From the NCBI GenBank assembly GCA_002454415.1, contig DKIT01000001.1, positions 1-20,824 of the forward strand: 20,824 nucleotides of DNA, written 5' to 3'. A program made the position numbers and the translations under genes. Source of the stretch: Sphingobacterium sp. UBA6711. GTDB taxonomy: Bacteria; Bacteroidota; Bacteroidia; Sphingobacteriales; Sphingobacteriaceae. Position 1 is the stretch's first letter; the number at the start of each line of letters is the position of its first letter. Under the pieces are notes generated by a model. The model was not told the origin of the DNA and searched no databases. It worked only from the letters and a program-made list of their open reading frames with translations. Positions 13,719 through 20,824 of this stretch are shown here, one piece after another.

Positions 13719-15362
13719 ATGAAGATAGCGTTAGCACAATTGAATTACCATATCGGCAATTTTGAAGCAAATACCGAAAAAATAATCAAAGCCATTCATC
13801 AGGCAAAAGAGGCATCAGCAGACCTTATTGTATTTGCAGAACTTGCAATAGGAGGCTATCCAGCAAAAGATCTTTTGCGAAGCAGGGTATTTAAACAACA
13901 TTGTGATGAAGCACTCCACCAAATCGCTACTCATTGTCAAGATATAGCCTGTATTATTGGTGCTCCTGTTAAAAATAGTGATCCAGAGGGAAAAGAGCTC
14001 TATAATACAGCCGTATTTATCGAAAATGGTATTGTTCGAAATATTATAAAAAAAGGCTTATTACCAGATTATGATGTATTTGACGAATATCGCTATTTCG
14101 AACCCAACAAACATTTCACCTGTATTGAATTGGACGGTGTAAAAATAGCCTTGACCATCTGTGAAGATCTCTGGGACGACGACGAAGGGGGAAATTCTTA
14201 TGTAGGTGACCCTATGAAAGAGTTAAATAAGGAAAATCCCGACTTATTGATTAATATCGCTGCCTCTCCCTTTTCCTATACACATTTTACAGATCGCATC
14301 AAGGTCCTTTCCCAACAAGTAGCGAAATCTAAAAGGCCACTTATCTACGTTAATCAAGTCGGTGCACACATGGACATTATCTTTGACGGCCGTTCGATTG
14401 CCTTTGATACTGAGGGAACAAAAATTGCTGAATTAAAGCGGTTCGAGGAAGACGTACAATTCGTGACCTACAATAACCAAAATATCACTTCAACAACCGC
14501 TTCAGTGAAGGAACCTATCTCAGAAATAGGCTTGATTCACGACGCCTTGATCATGGGTCTACGCGATTACTTTCAAAAATCTGGATTTAAACGAGCTGTT
14601 TTAGGTTTATCTGGCGGTTTGGATTCAGCACTCGTCGCTGCTTTGGCTTGTGAAGCCCTGGGAGCAGACAATGTACTCGCTATATTAATGCCGTCTGTCT
14701 ACTCCTCTGATCACTCCATCAAAGATGCACTGGATCTCGTCACAAATACAGGCTGTAAACATCATATTGTTCCGATCAAAGATATCACTTCTGCTTATGA
14801 TATTACCTTAGCTCCGCTATTTGAAGGACTAAATCCGGATACAACAGAAGAGAACATTCAAGCTCGTGCCCGTGCAGTGATCTTGATGGCCGTATCTAAT
14901 AAGTTTGGCAATATTTTATTAAATACATCCAATAAAAGTGAAGCAGCCGTAGGTTACGGGACTTTATATGGTGACATGGCAGGATCACTCTCTGTCATCG
15001 GTGATGTGTATAAATCTAAAGCCTATGAGTTGGCACGTTATATCAATCGCGAGCGGGAAATTATACCTGTAAATACGATAGAAAAGGCACCATCAGCGGA
15101 ATTACGTCCAGATCAAAAGGATTCGGATTCCCTGCCAGAATATGATTTACTGGACAGCATACTATTCGAACTTATTGAAAACGAGAAAACAGGTTCAGAA
15201 ATTGTAGCAATGGGCTTTGATCAGTCGTTGGTAGAAAGAGTAAATAAATTGGTCAACAATGCAGAGTTTAAACGTTTTCAAGCCCCTCCTATTCTTCGGG
15301 TAAGCCCAAAAGCTTTTGGTGTAGGAAGACAGATTCCACTCGTAGCAAAATATCCGTATTAA
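13719..15362 (+). CDS. nadE: Glutamine-dependent NAD+ synthetase
   Basis: 547 residues, a two-domain enzyme that makes NAD+ from deamido-NAD+, ATP and glutamine in the cytoplasm. The N-terminal nitrilase-type amidase domain (about 1-260) carries the Glu-Lys-Cys triad: E41 in FAEL, K112 in KGLLPDYDVFDEYRYF and C148 in LTICEDLW. The C-terminal synthetase domain (about 270-547) has the ATP pyrophosphatase P-loop SGGLDS (298-303), ARARAVILMAVSNK and NTSNKSEAAVGYGTLYGDMAG. The glutamine-dependent form does not need free ammonia. The start is fixed by the conserved MKIALAQLNYHIG. It has its own promoter box and appears monocistronic; the next gene is 156 bases on, with only a weak hairpin TTTATGT/ACATAAA in the gap near 15400. 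Confidence 0.98.
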   Translation: MKIALAQLNYHIGNFEANTEKIIKAIHQAKEASADLIVFAELAIGGYPAKDLLRSRVFKQHCDEALHQIATHCQDIACIIGAPVKNSDPEGKELYNTAVFIENGIVRNIIKKGLLPDYDVFDEYRYFEPNKHFTCIELDGVKIALTICEDLWDDDEGGNSYVGDPMKELNKENPDLLINIAASPFSYTHFTDRIKVLSQQVAKSKRPLIYVNQVGAHMDIIFDGRSIAFDTEGTKIAELKRFEEDVQFVTYNNQNITSTTASVKEPISEIGLIHDALIMGLRDYFQKSGFKRAVLGLSGGLDSALVAALACEALGADNVLAILMPSVYSSDHSIKDALDLVTNTGCKHHIVPIKDITSAYDITLAPLFEGLNPDTTEENIQARARAVILMAVSNKFGNILLNTSNKSEAAVGYGTLYGDMAGSLSVIGDVYKSKAYELARYINREREIIPVNTIEKAPSAELRPDQKDSDSLPEYDLLDSILFELIENEKTGSEIVAMGFDQSLVERVNKLVNNAEFKRFQAPPILRVSPKAFGVGRQIPLVAKYPY

Positions 15363-15518
15363 TTTTACAAGAAGGATTAAACCATATTTATTATTTTATG
15401 TCTAATAGTTATAACATAAATTCACTAGCAACACCACAATTTACATAGGTTAGGTGCTGAAGGAATTGTCATAAGAAGCAATAAATAAATTAGTTAAATA
15501 AATAGTTCCATATAGGCC

Positions 15519-16091
15519 ATGAAAAAGATTCTATTATTTTTGGTGCTCTGCATCGCATTAGCATCATGTTCGTCTTATCAATACAATACCACTCGGGTAG
15601 AAAAGATGGACTTTACACCTTTCAAGACATATGCCTGGTTACCACCGGTAGATTCCCTTTCCAAATCTTATTTTGACAACGATATCGCCAAAACCAATAT
15701 TTTGGATGCCGCAAATACAGCCTTGGAAGCTAAAGGGCTACAATATTCCAAAGATAATCCGGATCTACTATTCCGTTATATTACAATTGTCAATAATAAG
15801 AGTCGTTTAGTATATGGCGGTGGCGGATATTACGGTTGGGGTGGACCTTGGGGTTGGTACAGGCCTTGGTTTTCACCCTATTATTACGGTGGTGGATATT
15901 ATCCCGTAGCGAAAGAACGTTACCGCTATGGACATTTAATCATCGAAGCGATAGATCGTAAAACAAATTCGGTGATCTGGCAGGCACGTGGCTCGGGGGA
16001 TGTCGATAATCCAGAAAAAGCGATCAATAATATAAGTAAGGTCGCAAAAGGTGTTATTGATTTGTTCCCAGTAAAAACCCTAAAGAAATAA
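15519..16091 (+). CDS. DUF4136-type lipoprotein with Gly/Tyr/Trp-rich insert
   Basis: 190 residues. The lipobox ALASC gives a lipidated C17. The body fits the DUF4136 pattern of Bacteroidota and Proteobacteria lipoproteins: an early FTPFKTYAWLPP strand (32-43), a helix ILDAANTALEAKGLQYSKDNPDLLF in pieces, then the strands GHLIIEAIDRKTNSVIWQARGSGDV and a C-terminal helix ending in LFP. Function is unknown; these are envelope proteins. Residues 99-129 are an unusual low-complexity run of Gly, Tyr, Trp and Pro between two domain strands, probably a flexible or sticky loop. The gene has no clear promoter box and ends 23 bases before a very strong terminator shared with the convergent regulator gene. 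Confidence 0.88.
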   Translation: MKKILLFLVLCIALASCSSYQYNTTRVEKMDFTPFKTYAWLPPVDSLSKSYFDNDIAKTNILDAANTALEAKGLQYSKDNPDLLFRYITIVNNKSRLVYGGGGYYGWGGPWGWYRPWFSPYYYGGGYYPVAKERYRYGHLIIEAIDRKTNSVIWQARGSGDVDNPEKAINNISKVAKGVIDLFPVKTLKK

Positions 16092-16114
16092 AATGCGTTT
16101 ATAATAACGCTCCT

Positions 16115-16162
16115 AAATTAAAGCGGGGCTGTCCAAAAGGTTGGGCAGCCCCGCTTTAATTT
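16115..16162. terminator. 20-bp bidirectional terminator between convergent genes
   Basis: 16115-16134 pairs with 16143-16162 over 20 bp (one G-U) around an 8-base loop. The core is GCGGGGCTG/CAGCCCCGC, and A-rich and T-rich flanks on both sides give a U tail in either direction. It serves the DUF4136 gene (+) and the GntR gene (-). Confidence 0.93.
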
Positions 16163-16205
16163 CATAGAGAATGAGTTTAGTATCTAACCAAGTCCTCTTA
16201 TTTGT

Positions 16206-17243
16206 TTAGACAGATGGTCTCAGCTTCAAATAGAATGGAACTTCCACGCGATCTTTCGATTTGTTAATGATCAGCTCAGCAGCCATCCTTCCCATCATTT
16301 CAAAATCAGTAGATATGGTTGTAATACCATTCAGGATAAACTTCTTTAATGGCGTCTCGTTATAAGAAATGACACCTACATCTCTTCCTATAACCAATTT
16401 CTTTTGAATTGCTTTATTCAATAATTTGACAAGATCATCTTCAATAATATTGATGTAACATGTACCCTGCTCTACTTTTTCTTCGTCAATATCCGATACC
16501 AGCTCATGTTCAAAAGCATATTGCTGACAGAATTTATAAAACCCTTTGATAATCGCTTTGGGAAAATCACTGTAATCTGGAAACACCAGTTTTAAGATTT
16601 TATATTTACTTAATACCTCATTGGCCTCCTCCAGAGCGGAGTAAATATCACGTTCATAATTTTCATAAACCGCAGGAAAATCACCAGGAACATCTTCAAT
16701 AAACTTCCCCAATAACATCAGCTTTTCGGTTGGAATCTTACGGATGATATCTGGAGCTTTGTCCCTGCCTTCTTTAAAATGCGGGAAGAGAACATAATGA
16801 TCATAGGTTTTCGTTAAACTGCCAAGAAGTGTATTCAGATACGATAAGTCTGAATTATAGACAAACAAATCTAAATTGGCATGATCACTTAGTTCCCTGG
16901 CAAAGGAGTCGTATACAATCTTTTTATGTGCGCTCAGTTTGTTGAGGAAAAGCGCTATCTTAAGTTTGGACTGCACATCGGTTTTATTTACATAATATCC
17001 TTTACCTGGATTGGAAGCAATAATTTCATTTTTCTTCAAATAACGGTATGCTTTTTCAACAGTATCGCGCGATATTTCCAGATAGGCACTCAACTCATTG
17101 ATGGAAGGCAACATATCATCTCTGACCAACGTTTCATTTTTAACAGCATCAATAATGGTATTCGCCAATTGCAAATACTTGGGCGTGGCAGAAAAATCAC
17201 TAATTTCTAACGTTTTTAAAAATTGATTTACAGAATTGGTCAT
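16206..17243 (-). CDS. GntR-type transcription regulator with sugar-binding-protein-like domain
   Basis: 345 residues. The N-terminal winged helix of the GntR type is at about 22-86 (YLQLANTIIDAV, LPSINELSAYLEISRDTVEKAYRYL, GKGYYV). The C-terminal part (about 93-345) has the layout of a LacI/periplasmic-binding effector domain: KIALFLNKL start, DHYVLFPHF, KLVFPDYSDF, DVGVISYNETPLKKFILNGITTISTDFEMMGRMAAELI. The latter block is the typical last segment that contacts sugar and dimer partner. It is probably a repressor or activator of the neighbouring pectin genes, released by a sugar product. It lies 74 bases after the GH105 gene on the same strand with no clear terminator or promoter between, so co-transcription is plausible. 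The ligand is unknown. Confidence 0.92.
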   Translation of the reverse strand: MTNSVNQFLKTLEISDFSATPKYLQLANTIIDAVKNETLVRDDMLPSINELSAYLEISRDTVEKAYRYLKKNEIIASNPGKGYYVNKTDVQSKLKIALFLNKLSAHKKIVYDSFARELSDHANLDLFVYNSDLSYLNTLLGSLTKTYDHYVLFPHFKEGRDKAPDIIRKIPTEKLMLLGKFIEDVPGDFPAVYENYERDIYSALEEANEVLSKYKILKLVFPDYSDFPKAIIKGFYKFCQQYAFEHELVSDIDEEKVEQGTCYINIIEDDLVKLLNKAIQKKLVIGRDVGVISYNETPLKKFILNGITTISTDFEMMGRMAAELIINKSKDRVEVPFYLKLRPSV

Positions 17244-17317
17244 TGTCAGCTTTTAAGAAGTATAAAATTAACGATTTGTTTATAATTATTTTTAAAAAAT
17301 CTTAAAAACTACCTCGT

Positions 17318-18475
17318 TCAAAACTCCGCCTCGATGCAGCCCATGATAAAAGGACCTGTTGCCTTGGCATCATTATCACGAATTCGCTCACTTACGTAGT
17401 AATCATAACTACCATCGCGATAAGGATTTCCTCCCAGACCAGCAACAGCATTACACTGTATCAATGTCCACATTCCATTTTCTTTCTTTAACAGTTTTTT
17501 TTGAATACCCAGATATAATTTATCGATCAAATTTTTATAACTCTTTGAAAGGTACTTTTGATTTATACCTTTCGAATAAGCATACAGAAACATACTGTTT
17601 ACCGATGCTTCTTGGTAATTTCTCGCTCTTCCTGCTTGGTCAATTACCTGCCACCACAAGCCTTCATCATCTTGATATTTGGCAAGGTTTGTCGCTAAGG
17701 ATTGAACAAGTTTAATTAATTCGCCTCTTCGTATATGATCTTTCGGCAACTCTTCCAAAACATCAATGACCGCCATAAAATACCAACCAATGCTACGTCC
17801 CCAGAAATTGGGTGACTGCCCGGTTTGTGGATTTGCCCAAGCTTGCTTTCTACTCTCATCCCAAGCATGATAGTATAGTCCTGTCTTCGCATCAAATGTA
17901 TGTTTGGCGGTTATTAAAATTTCGTCAACGGCCTTATCATAATACTGATCATCTTTACTCAACTTCGCATATTTAGCGAGAAATGGGCCAGTCATATAAA
18001 CCCCATCCAACCAGATCTGATGTGGATAGATCAGCTTGTGCCAATAACCACCTTCCAGTGTTGTAGGCTGGTATTTTAGTTGCTGAACCAAGGTTTCAAT
18101 AGCCAATCGATATTTTTCTTTCTTGGTTTTTTCATAAAGTTCAAAAAGTATTTTTCCGGAATTCACAAAATCCACATTATAGGCACTAAGTTCATATAGG
18201 TGAATTTCTCCCTTTTCATTGATCAGTGTATCCGCCCACTTTTCTACGTAGTTGAAGTATTTGGCTTCTCCTGTCTTTTCGGCAACTTTTAACATGGCCA
18301 GACAGCCTAAGCCCTGGGAATACCCGAAATATAGTCGTTTACCGTGATCCAATTGCCAAGCCTCAGGGAAACGTTTCATTTCCGAATCCGCAAACTTCCT
18401 ATACATCGATTGTGCTGTCAGCGTAGATACTACTCCCAGTAAGCATAGGAGAAGAATTATCTTTTTAAATAACAT
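17318..18475 (-). CDS. GH105 unsaturated rhamnogalacturonyl hydrolase (YteR-like), exported
   Basis: 385 residues. The signal peptide ends near residue 21 (VSTLTAQ), so it acts in the periplasm. The alpha6/alpha6-barrel motifs match GH105/GH88: HQIWLDGVYMTGPFLAKYA with catalytic D157 (equivalent to D143 of B. subtilis YteR), GLYYHAWDES, PNFWGRSIGWYFMAVIDVL and a closing SYDYYVSERIRDNDAKATGPF. The enzyme removes the 4,5-unsaturated galacturonyl residue left by pectate or rhamnogalacturonan lyases. An AAAGGA sequence (18484-18489) precedes the ATG by 8 bases and may help initiation. The gene is split from susCD by a strong terminator and must have its own promoter in 18476-18800; only an imperfect TACTTTTA (18593-18600) is seen. 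GH88 is the nearest alternative assignment. Confidence 0.92.
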   Translation of the reverse strand: MLFKKIILLLCLLGVVSTLTAQSMYRKFADSEMKRFPEAWQLDHGKRLYFGYSQGLGCLAMLKVAEKTGEAKYFNYVEKWADTLINEKGEIHLYELSAYNVDFVNSGKILFELYEKTKKEKYRLAIETLVQQLKYQPTTLEGGYWHKLIYPHQIWLDGVYMTGPFLAKYAKLSKDDQYYDKAVDEILITAKHTFDAKTGLYYHAWDESRKQAWANPQTGQSPNFWGRSIGWYFMAVIDVLEELPKDHIRRGELIKLVQSLATNLAKYQDDEGLWWQVIDQAGRARNYQEASVNSMFLYAYSKGINQKYLSKSYKNLIDKLYLGIQKKLLKKENGMWTLIQCNAVAGLGGNPYRDGSYDYYVSERIRDNDAKATGPFIMGCIEAEF

Positions 18476-18800
18476 ATATGTAATCCTTTATTTTTAACAC
18501 CGATTTATTGTCCAATTAGATATCGATATGCATTGAACGTTTTGGATATACTTTAAGAATGAATATTAAACGTATACAGAAATTGGCAATCCTAAAAGTA
18601 CGACAAAAAGAAATAGAAGCTGTCCTGAACTGTCTTGATTCCGCGCCCTTACTCGACAATTTCGCGCCGTAAAATGTTGTTTCCCCCACATGAAAATACC
18701 TTTCAGAACAACGTTTGGTCTATTCTGTCACGTGGAATGTTCAACGAGTCACATGAAAGAATCAGTTAGTCACTGGACTTCTTCGTTTTGACAGGCGGAA
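18476..18800. other. Spacer between the GH105 gene and the susCD terminator
   Basis: No annotated gene. Visible items: a palindrome ATATCGATAT (18520-18529) within 60 bases of the GH105 start; a two-tier hairpin with ATGTTGTT/AACAACGT (18674-18681, 18707-18714) enclosing TGAAA/TTTCA (18691-18695, 18701-18705); a CACGTG palindrome near 18730; and a plus-strand 37-codon frame (18559-18672). The first may be an operator for the nearby GntR-type regulator, but this rests on symmetry and position only. Confidence 0.35.
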
Positions 18801-18851
18801 AAATGAAAAAGTCCGGCGACTAAACAGAACAGTCACCGGACTTTTTCATTT
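18801..18851 (-). terminator. Strong terminator of the susCD operon
   Basis: AAATGAAAAAGTCCGG (18801-18816) pairs perfectly with 18836-18851, then after one position GACT/AGTC pair, with a 9-base loop. The odd position is C-A on plus but G-U on minus, so the RNA stem is continuous only on the minus strand. A T-rich tail (TTTTTC, TTT) follows. It sits 51 bases after the susD stop. Confidence 0.9.
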
Positions 18852-18901
18852 CGACGGACGTTTGCAGAAGATCTATCAACTATTTACAATATAATTTAAG
18901 T

Positions 18902-20530
18902 TTACTCTAAGGGATATTGAACAAACCAGTTCTTTCTATCCAACAAATATTGATGAATCTGGTTCGCTTGTCCGCCGTTATATTTTTGCGCGACGACATC
19001 GGCTAAAATTGTGGGATCGTTCCAACGATCAGCAATACGCATCATGGCAAAATAGGCCTTTGCTTCTCCTGCACTTTCCATCAAGGTCTCTTTAACAACC
19101 AATTTATCAAATGCTTTTTTGTAGGCATCCATTTTTTCTGGAGTTGATAAATCATCTCTGCTGATACCTTCTGGGTAAACAGGTGCAAGATTGACCCGAC
19201 GCCTAATCCCCCAATTTCTAGCAAGGCTCACATTCATCACCGCATCATCGAATGGATACTTCAAATTGCCTGCATTTCGTGAAAGATACAATTCTACCCC
19301 ATCATTCAATAAAGCCTCGGCCTGATCAAACATGCCCAAGTTATTCAAGGCTTCAATCATAAAAAAATGGATGTCAGCATCTCTATAGATTACGATATGG
19401 ACGTTATTTTTATAGATCTCTGAAGCACTCTCCCGATCTCTCGAAAATTTACGGAAAACCCATTCTCCATTCTGCAAATAATAGGTATAATTCTCACCCC
19501 GATATTGATCACCCAAGGTATGACCATCATATCTAATTTGTTCTTGGTATCGCCGCATTGCCACTTCTGTTGGTTTTAAATAATAGACGGAAGGATTTAT
19601 ATTCGAGAAAAATTGAATCAAACGATTTGTTTGATTTCTTTCAAAATCATAAGGAACAATATTAATCAATACTCTTGTCCGTGTTATCGGATCCCTGGTA
19701 AATACCTGAACCCACTCTCCATTATAATCGTCGTTACTGACCTTAAATTTATTACTTCCATTGTCATAAATAAAGCGAATACCGATATCTACTACTTTTG
19801 CATACTGCTTTGTCCATAGATACAGTTCCATCAACAATGGTTCCGGTGATGGACAAATCATATTCCATGTGAGATCCTGTTGGTTGGTATTCACGCCTGG
19901 GAATAGAATATTGCCCCAGTTCGCGACATACTTTCCATCAACGCCGTCAAGCCCTATTTCCATCAATGAAACAAGTTTTGGCAACAATTCATTTAAAGAA
20001 ATAACAGGAATGGATGACAGATTGTCTAGATCGATTTTCGAATCATCAAAATAGGCTACCTTGCCGTATAATTTTCCTAGCGTCAAATACGTCCATACTT
20101 TAAAACGAATTGTCCCAGAAATCAATGCTCTATAATGCTCATCCTCCAATGCTTTTGGGTTTGCTTTTCTATAGGAAATGATCTTTTCCAAATAAGCATT
20201 GGCATTTACGATAAGATCATAATAGGTACGCGGATTGGCAAAGGTATTGCCTTTCTTTTCTTTATAATTGTACAAATCCCACAAATCTTGTGGTGCATTG
20301 GCAGTAGGTTCGAGAAGATCTGTTCGCAAATCACTTAAAAACACAGTTTGATCGGCCAAACTCTGCATTTTTGCGGCCACGCCCATATAGCCTGAATACA
20401 GTTCATTCGTTTCCTGTCCATATTCCTTGTCCGTCAAAATATCATTGGTATTCACTTCAAAATATTTGGAACAACTGGTAAAAAACAAGCACAGGACTAC
20501 TATGCTATAGTGGATATGATAACTTTTCAT
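18902..20530 (-). CDS. SusD/RagB-family glycan-binding lipoprotein
   Basis: 542 residues. The lipobox FFTSC gives a lipidated C20, exported to the outer-membrane surface. The N-terminal helix region (YFEVNTNDILTDKEYGQETNELYSGY, in pieces from 23) and later TPR-like helices fit the SusD fold: a surface lid that binds glycan and closes over its SusC partner. It includes IRFKVWTYLTLGKLYGKVAYFD, the strand-helix region around YRDADIHFFMIEALNNLGMFDQAEALLN, the typical R-D-A-D-I block of the family, and a C-terminal ETLMESAGEAKAYFAMMRIADRW. It starts 7 bases after the SusC stop and is clearly co-transcribed with it. The neighbouring GH105 gene suggests a pectin fragment as ligand, but specificity cannot be read from SusD sequence by eye. 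Confidence 0.97.
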   Translation of the reverse strand: MKSYHIHYSIVVLCLFFTSCSKYFEVNTNDILTDKEYGQETNELYSGYMGVAAKMQSLADQTVFLSDLRTDLLEPTANAPQDLWDLYNYKEKKGNTFANPRTYYDLIVNANAYLEKIISYRKANPKALEDEHYRALISGTIRFKVWTYLTLGKLYGKVAYFDDSKIDLDNLSSIPVISLNELLPKLVSLMEIGLDGVDGKYVANWGNILFPGVNTNQQDLTWNMICPSPEPLLMELYLWTKQYAKVVDIGIRFIYDNGSNKFKVSNDDYNGEWVQVFTRDPITRTRVLINIVPYDFERNQTNRLIQFFSNINPSVYYLKPTEVAMRRYQEQIRYDGHTLGDQYRGENYTYYLQNGEWVFRKFSRDRESASEIYKNNVHIVIYRDADIHFFMIEALNNLGMFDQAEALLNDGVELYLSRNAGNLKYPFDDAVMNVSLARNWGIRRRVNLAPVYPEGISRDDLSTPEKMDAYKKAFDKLVVKETLMESAGEAKAYFAMMRIADRWNDPTILADVVAQKYNGGQANQIHQYLLDRKNWFVQYPLE

Positions 20531-20537
20531 ACTTTTT

Positions 20538-20824
20538 CTAGAGTTTATTATTGACGCCTAATTTAAAAGTTCGAGGTAATGGGATTTTCCCATAGTCTGC
20601 ACCGGTATAAGTAACACTATTGCTGTATGCGGTTACAGGATCTAAACCTAAATACTTACTCCATGTAAATAAATTTTCGGCAACGATATACCATTCAGAA
20701 TTGGAGAGAATTTTAAGTTTATGATTGCCAAACTTGTAAGACAACGATAAGTTCTCTAAACGCATATAAGAAGCATCTTCAATCCAGCGGCTTGAAAATC
20801 GTGCGTTTTCCATCGGATCTCCGT
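20538..20824 (-). CDS. SusC/RagA-family TonB-dependent transporter, C-terminal end (5' truncated by window)
   Basis: The last 94 residues of a SusC-type barrel; the rest lies beyond the window, and the frame stays open to base 20824. The end has the standard SusC C-terminus: WIEDASYMRLENLSLSYKF, a penultimate strand with WYIVAENLFTWSKYLGLDP, then a GKIPLPRTFKLGVNNKL close, with the PLPRTF-type block seen in nearly all family members. The stop is TAG, 7 bases before the susD start, the usual tight SusC-SusD coupling. The protein imports oligosaccharides across the outer membrane with its SusD lid. The operon promoter lies outside the window. Confidence 0.95.
   Translation of the reverse strand, partial: GDPMENARFSSRWIEDASYMRLENLSLSYKFGNHKLKILSNSEWYIVAENLFTWSKYLGLDPVTAYSNSVTYTGADYGKIPLPRTFKLGVNNKL

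Noticed and set aside
1..20824. CRISPR arrays, insertion sequences, prophage genes, tRNA or rRNA genes
   Set aside because: No regularly spaced repeats, no transposase or integrase frames, no terminal repeats and no recognisable tRNA or rRNA sequence were seen on either strand.

Overview
This window reads as chromosomal DNA of a Bacteroidota bacterium, most likely family Sphingobacteriaceae (Sphingobacterium or a close relative). The reasons are the SusC/SusD pair, the many SPII lipoproteins with a Bacteroidota-type lipobox, the lack of Shine-Dalgarno sites, and repeated -7 boxes of the form TAnnTTTG (sometimes with TTG about 20 nt upstream), the Bacteroidota housekeeping promoter. The genus is an inference; no rRNA or tRNA gene is visible.

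Layout. (1) 1-7934 is a housekeeping block: the C-terminal end of era (+), then uvrC, a class A penicillin-binding protein, ispF and a half-length starch-synthase-like protein (all -), then panC and panD (+) transcribed divergently from the starch-synthase-like gene. (2) 8062-11586 is a probable transport cassette: a small membrane-anchored protein with an HTHP motif and a C-terminal LRGPP motif, a 339-base intercistronic stretch that can fold into a closed multi-helix RNA, a TonB-dependent receptor with a CxxC in its plug, and an exported thioredoxin-like protein. (3) 11661-13206 holds two tandem FKBP-like lipoproteins. (4) 13207-13718 is a gene-poor spacer containing a candidate minus-strand small RNA with its own promoter and terminator. 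(5) 13719-16091 holds nadE (glutamine-dependent NAD synthetase) and a DUF4136-type lipoprotein. (6) 16206-20824 is the 3' part of a polysaccharide utilisation locus on the minus strand: SusC (C-terminus only), SusD, a GH105 unsaturated rhamnogalacturonyl hydrolase and a GntR-type regulator with a sugar-binding-protein-like effector domain. This combination points to pectin (rhamnogalacturonan I) use.

Transcription units are well marked by strong inverted repeats: convergent genes share bidirectional terminators (404-433, 16115-16162), and single-direction terminators follow pbp1A, the starch-synthase-like gene, panD, the first FKBP gene and susD. The least explained parts, and the best candidates for something new, are the structured leader at 8513-8722 with its receptor cassette, the small RNA at about 13308-13417, a 13-bp perfect inverted repeat inside the thioredoxin gene, and the starch-synthase-like half protein that has lost its sugar-nucleotide motif.
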